Origin: Jeotgalibaca ciconiae
GTDB taxonomy: Bacteria > Bacillota > Bacilli > Lactobacillales > Aerococcaceae
Assembly (NCBI RefSeq): GCF_003955755.1
Contig: NZ_CP034465.1
Coordinates: forward strand, 2,784,001-2,848,000
Direction: 5' to 3'
DNA: 64,000 nt
This document shows positions 1-8,890 of the stretch, piece by piece. A model generated the notes under the pieces. That model was given only the letters and a program-made list of their open reading frames with translations. It had not been told where the DNA came from and did not search any database. Position numbers and translations under genes: made by a program. Each line of letters opens with the position of its first letter. Within the stretch, counting starts at the first letter, position 1.

Positions 1-38
1 AAGATCGTCAAGATGATGAAGAATTATTAAATGATTGA
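1..38 (+). CDS. C-terminal tail of a truncated ORF, possibly GpsB
   Basis: The window opens inside a plus-strand reading frame. Frame 3 reads DRQDDEELLND and stops at 36-38. In many Firmicutes the gene directly before rnpB is the cell-division protein gpsB, so context suggests GpsB. Eleven residues cannot prove it, and frame 1 also ends nearby (28-30) with a less protein-like tail. Confidence 0.35.
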   Translation, partial: DRQDDEELLND

Positions 39-63
39 TTTATACTCTAAAATTGAGTATAAT
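35..63 (+). promoter_or_regulatory. Sigma-A-type promoter of rnpB
   Basis: A -35 TTGATT (35-40) and a perfect -10 TATAAT (58-63) are separated by 17 bp. They lie about 30 bp upstream of the first helix of RNase P RNA and overlap the stop codon of the preceding ORF. An inverted repeat (41-47 with 55-61) overlaps the -10 and might also attenuate read-through from the upstream gene. Confidence 0.65.
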
Positions 64-89
64 TAGCAATTGCTAGATTTCAGCTAAAA

Positions 90-476
90 ACTCTGTAAAT
101 TCTGGGTAATCGCGGTTTTCTTACGAAAACTGAGGAAAGTCCATGCTCACACAAGCTGCGATGCTTGTAGTGTTCGTGCTTAGCGAAACAATAAGCTAAG
201 GCAATTTTAAAAATTGACGGCAGACAAAAAGGCTACGGATTTATCTATGCCTGAGTAATCTTGAAAGTGCCACAGTGACGAAGTATCAAGGGAAACTTTG
301 ATAGTGGAACGGGTAAACCCCTCGAGTGAGCAACCCAAACATTGGTAGGGGCACTCTCTTTAGTAGGAAACGAACGAAAAAGAGAGGCAGTAATGCAGAT
401 AGATGATTACCTCAGCGAATGAGGCCTGACTTTTTCGCTAGACAGAACATGGCTTACAGGAATTTACAGAATCAGG
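90..476 (+). ncRNA. rnpB: RNase P RNA (type B, Bacillus class)
   Basis: The catalytic RNA of ribonuclease P, which matures tRNA 5' ends. Conserved blocks are directly visible: GGGTAATCGC (P2/P3 region), GAGGAAAGTCCATGCTC, GTGCCACAGTGACGAAG, GGTAAACCCCTCGAG, AGATGATTACC and the closing ACATGGCTTACAG. The closing helix P1 pairs 92-101 with 461-470 without mismatch, which sets the approximate ends. Length (about 385 nt) and motif order fit the Bacillus-type RNA. It sits between a putative gpsB tail and rlmL, as in other Firmicutes. Exact mature ends are inferred. Confidence 0.96.
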
Positions 477-550
477 TTTGAATTGATTGCATTCAGGCAT
501 TTAAATTGTCGCTTAATCATGTTCAGAAAATATTTCAATGGAAATATTCA

Positions 551-583
551 GGGCAGGACGAATGTCCTGCCCTTTTCTTTTTG
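551..583 (+). terminator. Intrinsic terminator after rnpB
   Basis: A perfect 9-bp GC-rich stem (GGGCAGGAC / GTCCTGCCC) with a GAAT loop is followed by TTTTCTTTTT. It separates rnpB from rlmL and shows that the upstream in-frame ATG at 506 cannot be the real start of rlmL. Confidence 0.9.
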
Positions 584-616
584 CTTAAAATTACTAATTA
601 TCGAAAGGATGTAACT

Positions 617-1759
617 ATGAAACAATATCAATTAGTAGCAACCGCAGCAAGCGGAATTGAAGCCTTGACTGGTAATGAATTACGAGATATGGGGTACGAA
701 GTACAAGTAGAAAATGGCAAAGTTTTTTTTAAAGGAAGCACAGAGGATATCATTAAAACAAATTTATGGTTACGTACTGGTGACCGGATTAAAATTGTTT
801 TTGGTTCTTTCACAGCCAAAACGTTTGATGAATTATTCGAAAAAACAAAAGCATTGCCTTGGGAAGATTTATTGCCTATGGATGCAGCTTTTCCAGTATC
901 TGGAAAGTCACATAAATCTACTCTCTACAGTGTTCCCGATTGTCAAGCAATTGTCAAAAAAGCCATTGTGGACCGTCTATCAAGTTTCTATCATCGCCGT
1001 GCCCGACTTCCTGAAACTGGAGCCGAGTACCCAATTGAAGTAGCGATTTTGAAAGACCAAGTTTCAATCACAGTAGATACTTCTGGATCAAGTCTATTCA
1101 AGCGAGGATACCGCACTGAGAAAGGCGGCGCTCCTATGAAAGAAAATATGGCAGCATCTTTGGTCAAGCTGACAAATTGGACACCGGATAAGCCTTTCTA
1201 CGATCCTACGTGCGGTTCTGGTACAATTGTCATTGAAGCAGCTCTAATTGGCTTAAATATTGCTCCTGGAGTACAACGTGGTTTTATTTCTGAAGATTGG
1301 AATATATTTGAAGAAAAAGAATGGGACAAATATCGAAATGAAGCAAAGTTAGCTGCTGATTATTCGAAAGAATTGGATATATTGGGAACAGATATTGACG
1401 GAAGAATGATTGAAATTGCGAAAAGAAACGCGGAAAAAGCCGGCGTAGAAGATTTTATTACATTTAAACAAATGCAGTTAAGTGATTTCCATACCGATAA
1501 AGAATATGGAGTCATCGTATCCAATCCTCCTTATGGAGAGCGTATGGACGATCAAGATTACGTAGAGAATTTATACAAACAAATGGGGGAAGTTTTCCGC
1601 CCTATGGAAACTTGGAGCAAATACGTCATTACAAGTGATTTGTTATTTGAAGAATTCTATGGTCAGAGAGCTACGAAGAAAAGAAAGCTGTATAATGGCC
1701 GTCTGCGTACAGATTATTTCCAATTTTGGGGGAAAAGACCTCCGCGTAAGAACAAGTAA
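617..1759 (+). CDS. rlmL: THUMP-domain 23S rRNA (guanine-N2) methyltransferase, RlmL/YpsC type
   Basis: SAM-dependent enzyme that methylates a guanine of 23S rRNA in the cytoplasm. The 380-residue protein has an N-terminal ferredoxin-like/THUMP part (about 1-160), then a Rossmann methyltransferase domain with DPTCGSGT (about residue 195, SAM/target region) and the catalytic NPPYGER motif (about residue 305). It matches the shorter Gram-positive YpsC form, not the double RlmKL fusion of enterobacteria. ATG 617 is chosen because AAAGGATG lies just upstream, and an extended frame back to 506 would run through the rnpB terminator. Position directly after rnpB is conserved in Firmicutes. Confidence 0.9.
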   Translation: MKQYQLVATAASGIEALTGNELRDMGYEVQVENGKVFFKGSTEDIIKTNLWLRTGDRIKIVFGSFTAKTFDELFEKTKALPWEDLLPMDAAFPVSGKSHKSTLYSVPDCQAIVKKAIVDRLSSFYHRRARLPETGAEYPIEVAILKDQVSITVDTSGSSLFKRGYRTEKGGAPMKENMAASLVKLTNWTPDKPFYDPTCGSGTIVIEAALIGLNIAPGVQRGFISEDWNIFEEKEWDKYRNEAKLAADYSKELDILGTDIDGRMIEIAKRNAEKAGVEDFITFKQMQLSDFHTDKEYGVIVSNPPYGERMDDQDYVENLYKQMGEVFRPMETWSKYVITSDLLFEEFYGQRATKKRKLYNGRLRTDYFQFWGKRPPRKNK

Positions 1760-1810
1760 GAAATACAGTTGTATATAAACCTTGAAGCACCTACAAAAAT
1801 TAAACGAATT

Positions 1811-1860
1811 AAAAAATCACAATAATATCTCTAGGAAGAGGTACTTATTGTGATTTTTTA
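1811..1860. terminator. Bidirectional terminator between rlmL and the RNase H-like gene
   Basis: A 15-bp stem (AAAAAATCACAATAA, 1811-1825, with its complement 1845-1859) encloses a 19-nt loop. It gives T-runs on both strands and so serves the two convergent genes. The stop codon of the minus-strand gene lies inside the stem. Confidence 0.85.
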
Positions 1861-2252
1861 TTGGAATACAAAGCATTTTTAGCCAATTGATGAGCGCCTT
1901 TATTGTTCTTTTCTGGCACCCATTTTATATGAAAATCAGAAAAACGACTGACTAGCTCTAGAGACCGTGACAGCAACTCTTTATATTTATCATTACTTGT
2001 AAATCTTTTATTAACTGCATCTACTAACATTTTACTGTCTGAATGACATAAAACTAATTGGTCATTTTTATGATCCTTCAATAGTAATTCTAATGCATAT
2101 AAAAAAGCAAAATACTCTGTTTGATGATTTTCATGGAAGCCGTCTAATTTTTTCCCAATTTGAGTTTGTTTTCCATCCTCTATTATCAAAACGCCAACGG
2201 ATGAATTTTCTTTATTTGGATTAGATGCTCCATCTACAAATACTCGAATCAT
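1845..2252 (-). CDS. RNase H-like (reverse-transcriptase-like) protein
   Basis: A 135-residue single-domain RNase HI-fold protein. Three of the usual four acidic catalytic residues are visible: D7 in VDGAS, E46 in TEYFAF and D72 in HSDSK. The fourth position, normally Asp in an ADxLAK context, is His121 in GAHQLAK. It may therefore cut RNA-DNA hybrids weakly, or serve another nucleic-acid role. It resembles small Firmicutes RNase H-like proteins such as YpdQ/YpeP rather than canonical RnhA. It precedes nothing further on its strand and is followed by a terminator; the cold-shock gene lies 14 bp upstream, so the two are probably cotranscribed. Confidence 0.75.
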   Translation of the reverse strand: MIRVFVDGASNPNKENSSVGVLIIEDGKQTQIGKKLDGFHENHQTEYFAFLYALELLLKDHKNDQLVLCHSDSKMLVDAVNKRFTSNDKYKELLSRSLELVSRFSDFHIKWVPEKNNKGAHQLAKNALYSNKKSQ

Positions 2253-2266
2253 TTAATCAAAACACC

Positions 2267-2515
2267 TTACTTTTCTTGAATTTCAGAATCGTTTCTTACA
2301 GCAGGTATTGAATCTACTACGTTAACATTTGTTGCTTGCGGACCTCTTGCACCTTCAGCAATTGTAAATTCTACATTTTGGCCTTCCTTCAAAGCCTTGA
2401 ACCCTTCTTGGTTAATTCCTGTAAAATGAACAAAAATATCATCCTGATTGTCAGAAAGTTCAATAAAACCGTACCCTTTTTCGTTATCAAACCATTTTAC
2501 AATCCCATGAGCCAT
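2267..2515 (-). CDS. Cold-shock protein (CspA family)
   Basis: Small single-stranded RNA/DNA-binding chaperone. Residues 1-66 form a classic cold-shock domain with RNP1 (KGYGFIE) and RNP2 (DIFVHF). A tail of about 16 residues ([14 protein letters not shown]) makes it 82 residues against the usual 66-70. AAGGGGGAT is a strong Shine-Dalgarno site just before the ATG, and a consensus sigma-A promoter lies at 2571-2599. The leader of about 50 nt is much shorter than the 150-nt leaders of cold-induced csp genes, so I see no clear cold-shock leader. Confidence 0.92.
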   Translation of the reverse strand: MAHGIVKWFDNEKGYGFIELSDNQDDIFVHFTGINQEGFKALKEGQNVEFTIAEGARGPQATNVNVVDSIPAVRNDSEIQEK

Positions 2516-2570
2516 TGTAGATCCCCCTTTTTAGTTGAGAAACATGCTTAGCAAATTCTGTTACATTTTA

Positions 2571-2599
2571 ATTATAGTCTTGAAATGGTATTGAGTCAA
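2571..2599 (-). promoter_or_regulatory. Strong sigma-A promoter for the cold-shock gene
   Basis: On the minus strand, TTGACT (2594-2599) and perfect TATAAT (2571-2576) are 17 bp apart, upstream of the csp start codon. Confidence 0.8.
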
Positions 2600-2625
2600 C
2601 AAAGCACGATTTTTTGTAGCCCTTC

Positions 2626-3579
2626 TTATAAATCAGTTAAAATATCCAATCCTCCTTCTACCTCTTGAATGCTCCTATTTGTGATGATTTTTTCCATTTC
2701 ATCTCCTTGAGAGTGATTCCCTTCTAAGACTAGCTCAATCCATACTTCTGTTGATGGAAAGGCTTCTTGTTCAAAGGGATAAAAATAGGCCATATGTAAA
2801 AACAGGTTAGTAGTTAATCGTTCTTTATCATCTACTGAGTATGTACCCAGTCGCATTTGTTCCATTATTTTTAAGTAGAAAAGCGATTCTTCCATCAAAT
2901 GCAAGTTAGAAACTAAAAATGATTTTGTATAACAACTTTTTTGAATTGTTATCTCATCCGTCATTTCCTTCTCAATCAATAACTGAAGTATTTCCGTTTT
3001 AAATAGCGGATGAATTGTTGTCTCTATTAATAAATTTTTCGAGATCTGAAGTAAGTTTTTTTCAGGTAACTTTTTCATTTTCTTAATAAAGTCAATTTGA
3101 TGATAATAACTCTTTTGGGCAATCAGAATACTTTCTTCAGAGGTGTCTTGAATGAATTGTTGTCTCTTTGATTCTTCCTTTGCTTCAATAATCAGAATAT
3201 TTTGTTCAATCATATCATAAAAATGTCGGTTCTTATCAGATTGATTGATTTCAATATTTCTTTGAAAGATTTGTTTCCTAGCCTCTTCTAGCTGATCACT
3301 TTCGATTAATACGTTTAGTAACAGTAAATCGTCAGCTTCCATCCGATTAGAGTCAAATAAATAAGGTTTGTACCTTTTTAGAAGATCGCTTGCTTCTGTA
3401 TGTCGATTTTGTTCTTGTAATAGTGACATACAGAAATTAAAAATTTCATCATCCATTTCAATCGAAAGCGCCTTTAATAAATGTTCAATTGTTTTATCAA
3501 TTTCACCTAAATGAAACAACTCCATTGCAGCTTGTAAATAAAACTGAAAATTTTTAGGAAACTCTATCGAATTTGACAT
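2626..3579 (-). CDS. TPR-repeat protein, YpiA-like
   Basis: A 317-residue soluble protein made of helical repeats. The N-terminal part (about residues 10-80: LQAAMELFHLGEIDKTIEHLLKAL and following) reads as TPR units, and the rest is helical with no recognised catalytic motif. It resembles the YpiA-type TPR proteins of Bacillales/Lactobacillales, whose job is not firmly known. ATG 3579 is chosen over the in-frame start at 3597 because the Shine-Dalgarno AGGGGGAG lies between the two and is correctly spaced only for 3579. It lies between the fab terminator and the csp gene on the same strand. Confidence 0.7.
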   Translation of the reverse strand: MSNSIEFPKNFQFYLQAAMELFHLGEIDKTIEHLLKALSIEMDDEIFNFCMSLLQEQNRHTEASDLLKRYKPYLFDSNRMEADDLLLLNVLIESDQLEEARKQIFQRNIEINQSDKNRHFYDMIEQNILIIEAKEESKRQQFIQDTSEESILIAQKSYYHQIDFIKKMKKLPEKNLLQISKNLLIETTIHPLFKTEILQLLIEKEMTDEITIQKSCYTKSFLVSNLHLMEESLFYLKIMEQMRLGTYSVDDKERLTTNLFLHMAYFYPFEQEAFPSTEVWIELVLEGNHSQGDEMEKIITNRSIQEVEGGLDILTDL

Positions 3580-3612
3580 AATAACTCCCCCTAACATCCG
3601 TTATAGAATAAC

Positions 3613-3652
3613 AAAAAAAGTCTACCAACTACAAGGGCTGGTAAACTTTTTA
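3613..3652 (-). terminator. Terminator of the fab/acc operon
   Basis: On the minus strand, GTTTACCA and TGGTAGAC form a stem followed by TTTTTTTGTTATT. It lies right after the accA stop codon. Confidence 0.8.
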
Positions 3653-3660
3653 AAGCACTT

Positions 3661-4443
3661 CTAATAATTTCTGAAACGTGCTTGTCTTTGTTCAACGATT
3701 TTATCTTTATTCCAACTTTTCATTTCTTCTAACGCTTCAACAATATCTTGGCGCATTCTGGAAATTAATTCTTCCCTTTTTAATTTAACTTTTCTTCTGC
3801 TTTCGGGAATGATTTTATCAATGACTTGTAGTTCTAAAAGATCATCAGGTGTGAGTTTCATTATCTCCGCTGCTTCTTTGCTGCGAGAAGAATCTTTCCA
3901 AAGAATGGAAGCAAATCCTTCTGGTGAAAGTACAGAATACATAGTGTTCTCCATCATCCATACTTTATTACCCATTGCCAAGCCTAATGCTCCCCCACTT
4001 CCGCCTTCCCCTATAAAAATAGAGAGAATAGGGACCGTTAATTGAGACATTACTAGCAAACTCTCTGCAATGGCCTCGCCGATTCCACGATCTTCAGATT
4101 CTACATCACAAAAGGCGCCAGAGGTATTAATAAACGTTACAATCGGACGGTTAAACTTCTCTGCCTGCTTCATTAATCGAATAGATTTGCGGTATCCTTC
4201 TGGATGCGGAGAGCCAAAATTTCGGTAAACATTCTCTTTTATATCTCGTCCTTTTTGAGTCCCTATAATCGTTACAGGAGAACCATTTAAAGTTGCTACT
4301 CCTCCAATGATCGCAGGGTCATCTCCAAAACGGCGATCACCATGCATCTCAAAAAAATTCTCAAATAGAAGTTCCGCAAACTCTTGCGTTGTGATTCTTT
4401 CTACACTTCTTGCATTTTTTATAATTTCATTAACTTCTGTCAT
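3661..4443 (-). CDS. accA: Acetyl-CoA carboxylase carboxyltransferase, alpha subunit
   Basis: AccA pairs with AccD to transfer the carboxyl group from carboxybiotin to acetyl-CoA, making malonyl-CoA for fatty-acid synthesis. The 260-residue crotonase-fold protein contains the conserved [15 protein letters not shown] block near residue 34 and the [12 protein letters not shown] oxyanion region (about 147-158). It is shorter at the N-terminus than proteobacterial AccA (about 319 aa), as usual in Lactobacillales. Its ATG overlaps the accD stop (ATGA), so translation is coupled for a 1:1 complex. Last gene of the operon, followed by a terminator. Confidence 0.97.
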   Translation of the reverse strand: MTEVNEIIKNARSVERITTQEFAELLFENFFEMHGDRRFGDDPAIIGGVATLNGSPVTIIGTQKGRDIKENVYRNFGSPHPEGYRKSIRLMKQAEKFNRPIVTFINTSGAFCDVESEDRGIGEAIAESLLVMSQLTVPILSIFIGEGGSGGALGLAMGNKVWMMENTMYSVLSPEGFASILWKDSSRSKEAAEIMKLTPDDLLELQVIDKIIPESRRKVKLKREELISRMRQDIVEALEEMKSWNKDKIVEQRQARFRNY

Positions 4444-5312
4444 AACTCTAGCCCCATTTCTTCTGGGCTATGAATGGCTAGAAGATAACTGATAGCTGAG
4501 CGTAATCTTTTTCGGGGTACAATACGATCAATAAAGCCTTTTTGCAAGACATGTTCCGCACTTTGAAAACCTTCTGGCAGAGATGCTTTAATGGTCTGTT
4601 CAATTACACGCTTACCAGCAAAGCCGACTGTTGCACCTGGTTCAGCCAAAATAATATCCCCTTGCATGGCAAAACTTGCTGTAACGCCTCCTGTAGTCGG
4701 ATCCGTTAATACCGTTACATACAGCAAACCTGCTGCACTGTGATTTGCTATAGCAGCACTTACTTTAGCCATTTGCATCAAGGATAAAATACCTTCTTGC
4801 ATTCTAGCGCCACCTGACGCTGTAAATACGACGACTGGCAGTTTTAACTCTAATGCTCTTTCGAATGCTTGTGTTAATTTTTCACCAACGATTTTTCCCA
4901 TACTTCCCATGAAGAAATTGGAATCCATCACGCACAGAACTGTCTTTTGTCCATTGATAGCAGCAATCCCTGTAACAACCGCTTCATCGGTATTTGCTTT
5001 TTCTTTTGTTTTTGCCAATTTATCTTCATAACCAGGAAAATCTAAAGGATTCTCAATGGCCATTGTTTGATTCCATTCTTCAAAAGAACCATAGTCGACA
5101 ATAAGATGAATCCTTTCTTCAGCAGATATTCTGAAGTTATACTGGCAATGAGGACAAATTTTCTCTTCCCCTAAGTCCTTACTGTAGATTGTTTTTTTAC
5201 AATTTGGACACTTTTTCCAGAGACCTTCCGGCACGACCGGCTTTTGAACATCCTCTTCGCTTACAGTAGAAGGTTCTAAAGAAATATATGGACGTTTTCG
5301 AAATAATTTCAT
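4440..5312 (-). CDS. accD: Acetyl-CoA carboxylase carboxyltransferase, beta subunit
   Basis: The zinc-containing half of the carboxyltransferase. A four-Cys zinc ribbon is visible (C35-x2-C38 and C53-x2-C56), followed by the carboxyltransferase domain with [11 protein letters not shown] (about 163-173) and the [17 protein letters not shown] block. At 290 residues it is of normal length. It starts 33 bp after accC and overlaps accA by 4 bp at its end. Confidence 0.97.
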   Translation of the reverse strand: MKLFRKRPYISLEPSTVSEEDVQKPVVPEGLWKKCPNCKKTIYSKDLGEEKICPHCQYNFRISAEERIHLIVDYGSFEEWNQTMAIENPLDFPGYEDKLAKTKEKANTDEAVVTGIAAINGQKTVLCVMDSNFFMGSMGKIVGEKLTQAFERALELKLPVVVFTASGGARMQEGILSLMQMAKVSAAIANHSAAGLLYVTVLTDPTTGGVTASFAMQGDIILAEPGATVGFAGKRVIEQTIKASLPEGFQSAEHVLQKGFIDRIVPRKRLRSAISYLLAIHSPEEMGLEL

Positions 5313-5345
5313 TTCCTCACCTCTTGCCTCTTAATTTATCTCCTA

Positions 5346-6719
5346 TTATTGTTCACTAGTAGGAGGTTGCCAAGTTTGTAAAAAGGTGTTCTGTAAATAA
5401 TCAGTATCAAAGTCTCCTGAAACAAATCTTTCATCTTCCAAAATAGCTTCTTGGAAATATTGATTTGTTTCAACACCATGAATAACTAATTCTTGCAATG
5501 CTCTTCTCATTTTAGCAATTGCTTCTTTACGATCTTCACCTTTCGTAATAATCTTAGCAATCATAGAATCATAAAATGGAGGAATTTTGTAACCACCATA
5601 CATAGCACTTTCTACGCGTAATCCATTTCCACCACTTGGTAAAAACAAATAATCAATCGCCCCTGATGAGGGTCTGAACCCCTCTGCAGGATTTTCTGCA
5701 TTGATTCGACATTCAATTGTATGACCTGTTATTTGAATATCTTCTTGTTGGATGGTCATTGGCAAGCCGCTTGCAATTCGTAATTGCTCTTTTACAATAT
5801 CAATGCCTGTAGCCATTTCAGTTACAGGATGTTCTACTTGAATACGTGTATTCATCTCCATGAAATAGAACTTTTCATCGGTGTCTACTAAAAATTCAAT
5901 CGTTCCAGCGTTTCTATAGCCAACATGTTTGGCTGCTCGAACGGCTGTCTCGCCCATTTCTTGACGTGTTTTTTCAGTAATGTAAGTGGAAGGAGATTCT
6001 TCCAAGACTTTTTGATGATTTCTTTGTAAAGAACAATCGCGTTCGCCTAAATGGATAACATTTCCTTGCTCATCCGCTAATATTTGAACTTCAATATGGC
6101 GCGCTGGGCTGATAATCTTTTCAATGTACATGCGGTCATCTCCAAAAGCTGCTTTGGCTTCGGCTTTGGCTTGAGAAAATAATGCTTCCAGTTCTCCTTC
6201 AGCCATTACTTTTCTCATCCCTTTACCACCACCACCAGCTGCTGCTTTTAAAATAACTGGATAACCGAGTTCATCTGCTTTTTTAGCAACTTCTTCTGTT
6301 GTGTGCATGTAATCTTTACTGCCAGGGATAACTGGCACGGCTGCTTCCATCATCGCGTTTCTTGCATTTGATTTATTTCCCATTAGATCGATGGTTTCTG
6401 CTTTTGGACCAATGAACTTAATATTCATTTCTTCACACATAGTGGCGAAGATGCTATTTTCAGATAGAAATCCAAATCCCGGATGAATCGCCTGCGCTCC
6501 CGTAACAACTGCTGCGCTAAGAATGCTCGTCATGTTTAAGTAGGAATCACTCGCACGTGCTGGACCAATACAAATTGCTTCCGTCGCTAATTGGGTATGC
6601 AAAGCCTCGCTATCTGCTTCAGAGTAGACAGCAACCGTCTGGATACCCATTTCATGACACGCTCGAATAATTCGAACGGCAATTTCCCCTCGATTTGCTA
6701 TCAATACTTTTTTCAGCAT
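5346..6719 (-). CDS. accC: Acetyl-CoA carboxylase, biotin carboxylase subunit
   Basis: ATP-grasp enzyme that carboxylates the biotin on AccB using bicarbonate and ATP. The N-terminal LKKVLIANRGEIAVRIIRA motif, the glycine-rich ATP loop AAAGGGGKGMRKV (about 159-171), the catalytic FMEMNTRIQVEHPVTE region (about 286-301) and the C-terminal biotin-carboxylase domain are all present. Length (457 aa) is standard. It follows fabZ after 3 bp. Confidence 0.98.
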   Translation of the reverse strand: MLKKVLIANRGEIAVRIIRACHEMGIQTVAVYSEADSEALHTQLATEAICIGPARASDSYLNMTSILSAAVVTGAQAIHPGFGFLSENSIFATMCEEMNIKFIGPKAETIDLMGNKSNARNAMMEAAVPVIPGSKDYMHTTEEVAKKADELGYPVILKAAAGGGGKGMRKVMAEGELEALFSQAKAEAKAAFGDDRMYIEKIISPARHIEVQILADEQGNVIHLGERDCSLQRNHQKVLEESPSTYITEKTRQEMGETAVRAAKHVGYRNAGTIEFLVDTDEKFYFMEMNTRIQVEHPVTEMATGIDIVKEQLRIASGLPMTIQQEDIQITGHTIECRINAENPAEGFRPSSGAIDYLFLPSGGNGLRVESAMYGGYKIPPFYDSMIAKIITKGEDRKEAIAKMRRALQELVIHGVETNQYFQEAILEDERFVSGDFDTDYLQNTFLQTWQPPTSEQ

Positions 6720-6722
6720 GTT

Positions 6723-7154
6723 TTATCTCCCAATAATAAATGTCATTTCAACTTCACAAACTTTTTTGTCGCCTACAAAAGCTTGTCCAAGACCGATTCC
6801 CGCATATTTTTTCAATTTCACAATGTCTACTTGCAGACGCAATACATCTCCAGGAACAACTTTTTGACGGAACTTAACTTTATTCAATCCACCCAGATAA
6901 GCAGTTTGTCCTTCAAAACCTTCCATTTTTAATAATGGAATCGATCCTGCTTGAGCGAGTGCTTCTACAATCAGGACACCCGGCATTACTGGTTCTCCTG
7001 GGAAGTGCCCTTGGAAAAATTGTTCGTTGATCGTAACATTTTTGTATGCCACCACTTTTTCTCCAGGGATTAATTCTTCTACTTTATCGATAAAAAAGAT
7101 TGGGTAACGATTTGGTATAATATCCATTACTTCTTGTGCAGTTAGTAAGCTCAT
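6723..7154 (-). CDS. fabZ: 3-hydroxyacyl-ACP dehydratase FabZ
   Basis: Hot-dog-fold dehydratase that converts 3-hydroxyacyl-ACP to trans-2-enoyl-ACP. Catalytic H50 and E64 lie in the signature QGHFPGEPVMPGVLIVEAL. The protein is 143 aa, normal for FabZ. It is the only dehydratase gene in the window. No isomerase gene (fabM) and no second fabZ/fabN is next to it, so the origin of unsaturated chains is not explained here. Confidence 0.97.
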   Translation of the reverse strand: MSLLTAQEVMDIIPNRYPIFFIDKVEELIPGEKVVAYKNVTINEQFFQGHFPGEPVMPGVLIVEALAQAGSIPLLKMEGFEGQTAYLGGLNKVKFRQKVVPGDVLRLQVDIVKLKKYAGIGLGQAFVGDKKVCEVEMTFIIGR

Positions 7155-7170
7155 AGTTATTCTCCTTTAG

Positions 7171-7638
7171 TTAAACAATACGGAATAATGGTTGATTGTA
7201 TTCGACAACTTCTTCGTTCTCTACTAACACTTCAACAATTTTCCCATTGTATTCAGATTTTATTTCATTCATGATTTTCATCGCTTCTATTAGACAAACA
7301 ACTTGCCCTTCTACAATCTCTTCACCCTCAGATACATAATAATCTGAATCTGGATTTGGCTGGAGATAAACGACACCTACAATTGGTGATGTAACCACTT
7401 TTCCTTCTGGAGCAGTCGAAGCTCTTTCGACAACTTCAGAAGTCTCTTGCTCAGCGACTGGCGTTGTTTGCATTGTAATTGTTTCAGTAGCTGCCTCTGT
7501 TGGCATTGTCTCTTTTGCAAAAGAAGGGGTTGTGTTTTTTGATAACCGTAAAGATGTTCCATCTTTTACATATTCAAATTCTTTTAAGGAAGACTGGTCA
7601 ACTAAAGAAACCAATTCTTTTATGTTCTCAAATTCCAC
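7171..7638 (-). CDS. accB: Biotin carboxyl carrier protein of acetyl-CoA carboxylase
   Basis: Carries the covalently bound biotin between AccC and AccA/AccD. The C-terminal biotinyl domain contains EAMKIMNE with biotin lysine K121 (counting from the GTG at 7638). An N-terminal helical segment and a Thr/Glu-rich linker precede it. The GTG at 7638 is preferred over the in-frame GTG at 7653 because GGGAGGA lies 7 nt before it; its G overlaps the last base of the fabF TAG, giving tight coupling. Confidence 0.95.
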   Translation of the reverse strand: MEFENIKELVSLVDQSSLKEFEYVKDGTSLRLSKNTTPSFAKETMPTEAATETITMQTTPVAEQETSEVVERASTAPEGKVVTSPIVGVVYLQPNPDSDYYVSEGEEIVEGQVVCLIEAMKIMNEIKSEYNGKIVEVLVENEEVVEYNQPLFRIV

Positions 7639-8879
7639 TAAGCTTCCTCCCACTTTTTAAAGCAAAGAACCGCGTTATGTCCACCAAATCCTAGTGAATT
7701 ATTTAATGCATAATAAATTTCTTGTGGACGGCCCACATTTGCTACATAATCTAAATTACAATCTTCATCTTGTACTTTCAAACCGATTGTTGGTGGCAAG
7801 AAGTTTTCTTGAATCGCTCGAACACAAGCGATCGACTCGATTCCTCCTGCTGCACCCAACAAATGACCGGTCATACTTTTTGAACTGGAGATCGCAACTT
7901 TCTTCGCTACTTCTTCCCCTAGAGCAAATTTTATTGCTTTTGTTTCAGAAGAATCATTAGCAGGCGTGCTTGTTCCGTGAGCATTAATGTAATCAATGTC
8001 AGCAGCAGTAATACCAGCATCTTCAATGGCCATTTTCATTGCCGTACCAGCTCCACTACCATCCACACTTGGGGCAGTCATATGATAAGCATCTGAGTTC
8101 GTTCCATATCCAGCAACTTCGGCAAGAATGGTCGCACCACGTTTCTGTGCATGTTCTAAACTTTCTAACATCAATACGCCAGCACCCTCTCCCATGACAA
8201 AACCATTTCTTTCTTTGTCGAAAGGAATGGATGCACGGTCTGGATCAGTACTTTCCGAAAGAGCAGTTAAAGCTGCAAAACCGGCGATACCAATTTCACA
8301 GACAGTTCCTTCTGCTCCACCAGCAAGAATAACATCCGAGTACCCATGTTTAATATTTCGATAGGCTTCACCAATGGAATTGGTTGCGGAAGCACATGCT
8401 GTTACGATATCTAAACTGATTCCTTTTGCTCCTACTTTGATAGATGTGTTTCCAGCTGCCATATTTCCAATTGTCATTGGCACAAACATAGGTGGAACAC
8501 GTTTTGGACCTTTGTTATGCATTTTAATAATGCCTGATTCCATTTCGTTTAATCCGCCAATACCGGAGCCAATAATAACTCCGAAGCGAGATGCGTCAAT
8601 TTTATCAACCTCGAGGCCGCTGTCTTCTACCGCTTGAACAGCTGCAGCAACTGCATATTGGGAATAAAGATCCATGCGTTTAAATTCTTTGCGGTCCATA
8701 TATAGTTTTGGATCAAAATCTTCAACTTCTGCAGCAACCGTAATTCCTGTTTCTGAAGCATCAAATTTCGTAATAGGCTTAATCCCATTTTGACCATTCT
8801 TTAGTTTATTCCAAAAATCTTCAACTGTGTTACCTAATGGAGTAATAGCTCCCATACCAGTAATTACTACGCGATTCAT
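7638..8879 (-). CDS. fabF: Beta-ketoacyl-ACP synthase II
   Basis: Elongating condensing enzyme of type II fatty-acid synthesis. Nucleophile C162 sits in VTACASATN, with catalytic histidines in NAHGTSTP (about 302) and GHLLGAAG (about 338). At 413 residues it is a standard FabF. A single FabF with no FabB/FabO partner is present here. It lies between fabG and accB in the usual lactic-acid-bacterial order. Confidence 0.97.
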   Translation of the reverse strand: MNRVVITGMGAITPLGNTVEDFWNKLKNGQNGIKPITKFDASETGITVAAEVEDFDPKLYMDRKEFKRMDLYSQYAVAAAVQAVEDSGLEVDKIDASRFGVIIGSGIGGLNEMESGIIKMHNKGPKRVPPMFVPMTIGNMAAGNTSIKVGAKGISLDIVTACASATNSIGEAYRNIKHGYSDVILAGGAEGTVCEIGIAGFAALTALSESTDPDRASIPFDKERNGFVMGEGAGVLMLESLEHAQKRGATILAEVAGYGTNSDAYHMTAPSVDGSGAGTAMKMAIEDAGITAADIDYINAHGTSTPANDSSETKAIKFALGEEVAKKVAISSSKSMTGHLLGAAGGIESIACVRAIQENFLPPTIGLKVQDEDCNLDYVANVGRPQEIYYALNNSLGFGGHNAVLCFKKWEEA

Positions 8880-8890
8880 AATCTTCCTCC

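Noticed and set aside
506-616. Longer rlmL start giving a 417-aa protein
   Set aside because: The extension would translate the rnpB terminator hairpin and has no ribosome-binding site; ATG 617 has both RBS and family N-terminus.
8128-8637. Plus-strand ORFs inside fabF
   Set aside because: Shadow frames in a highly conserved gene, with no RBS or domain.
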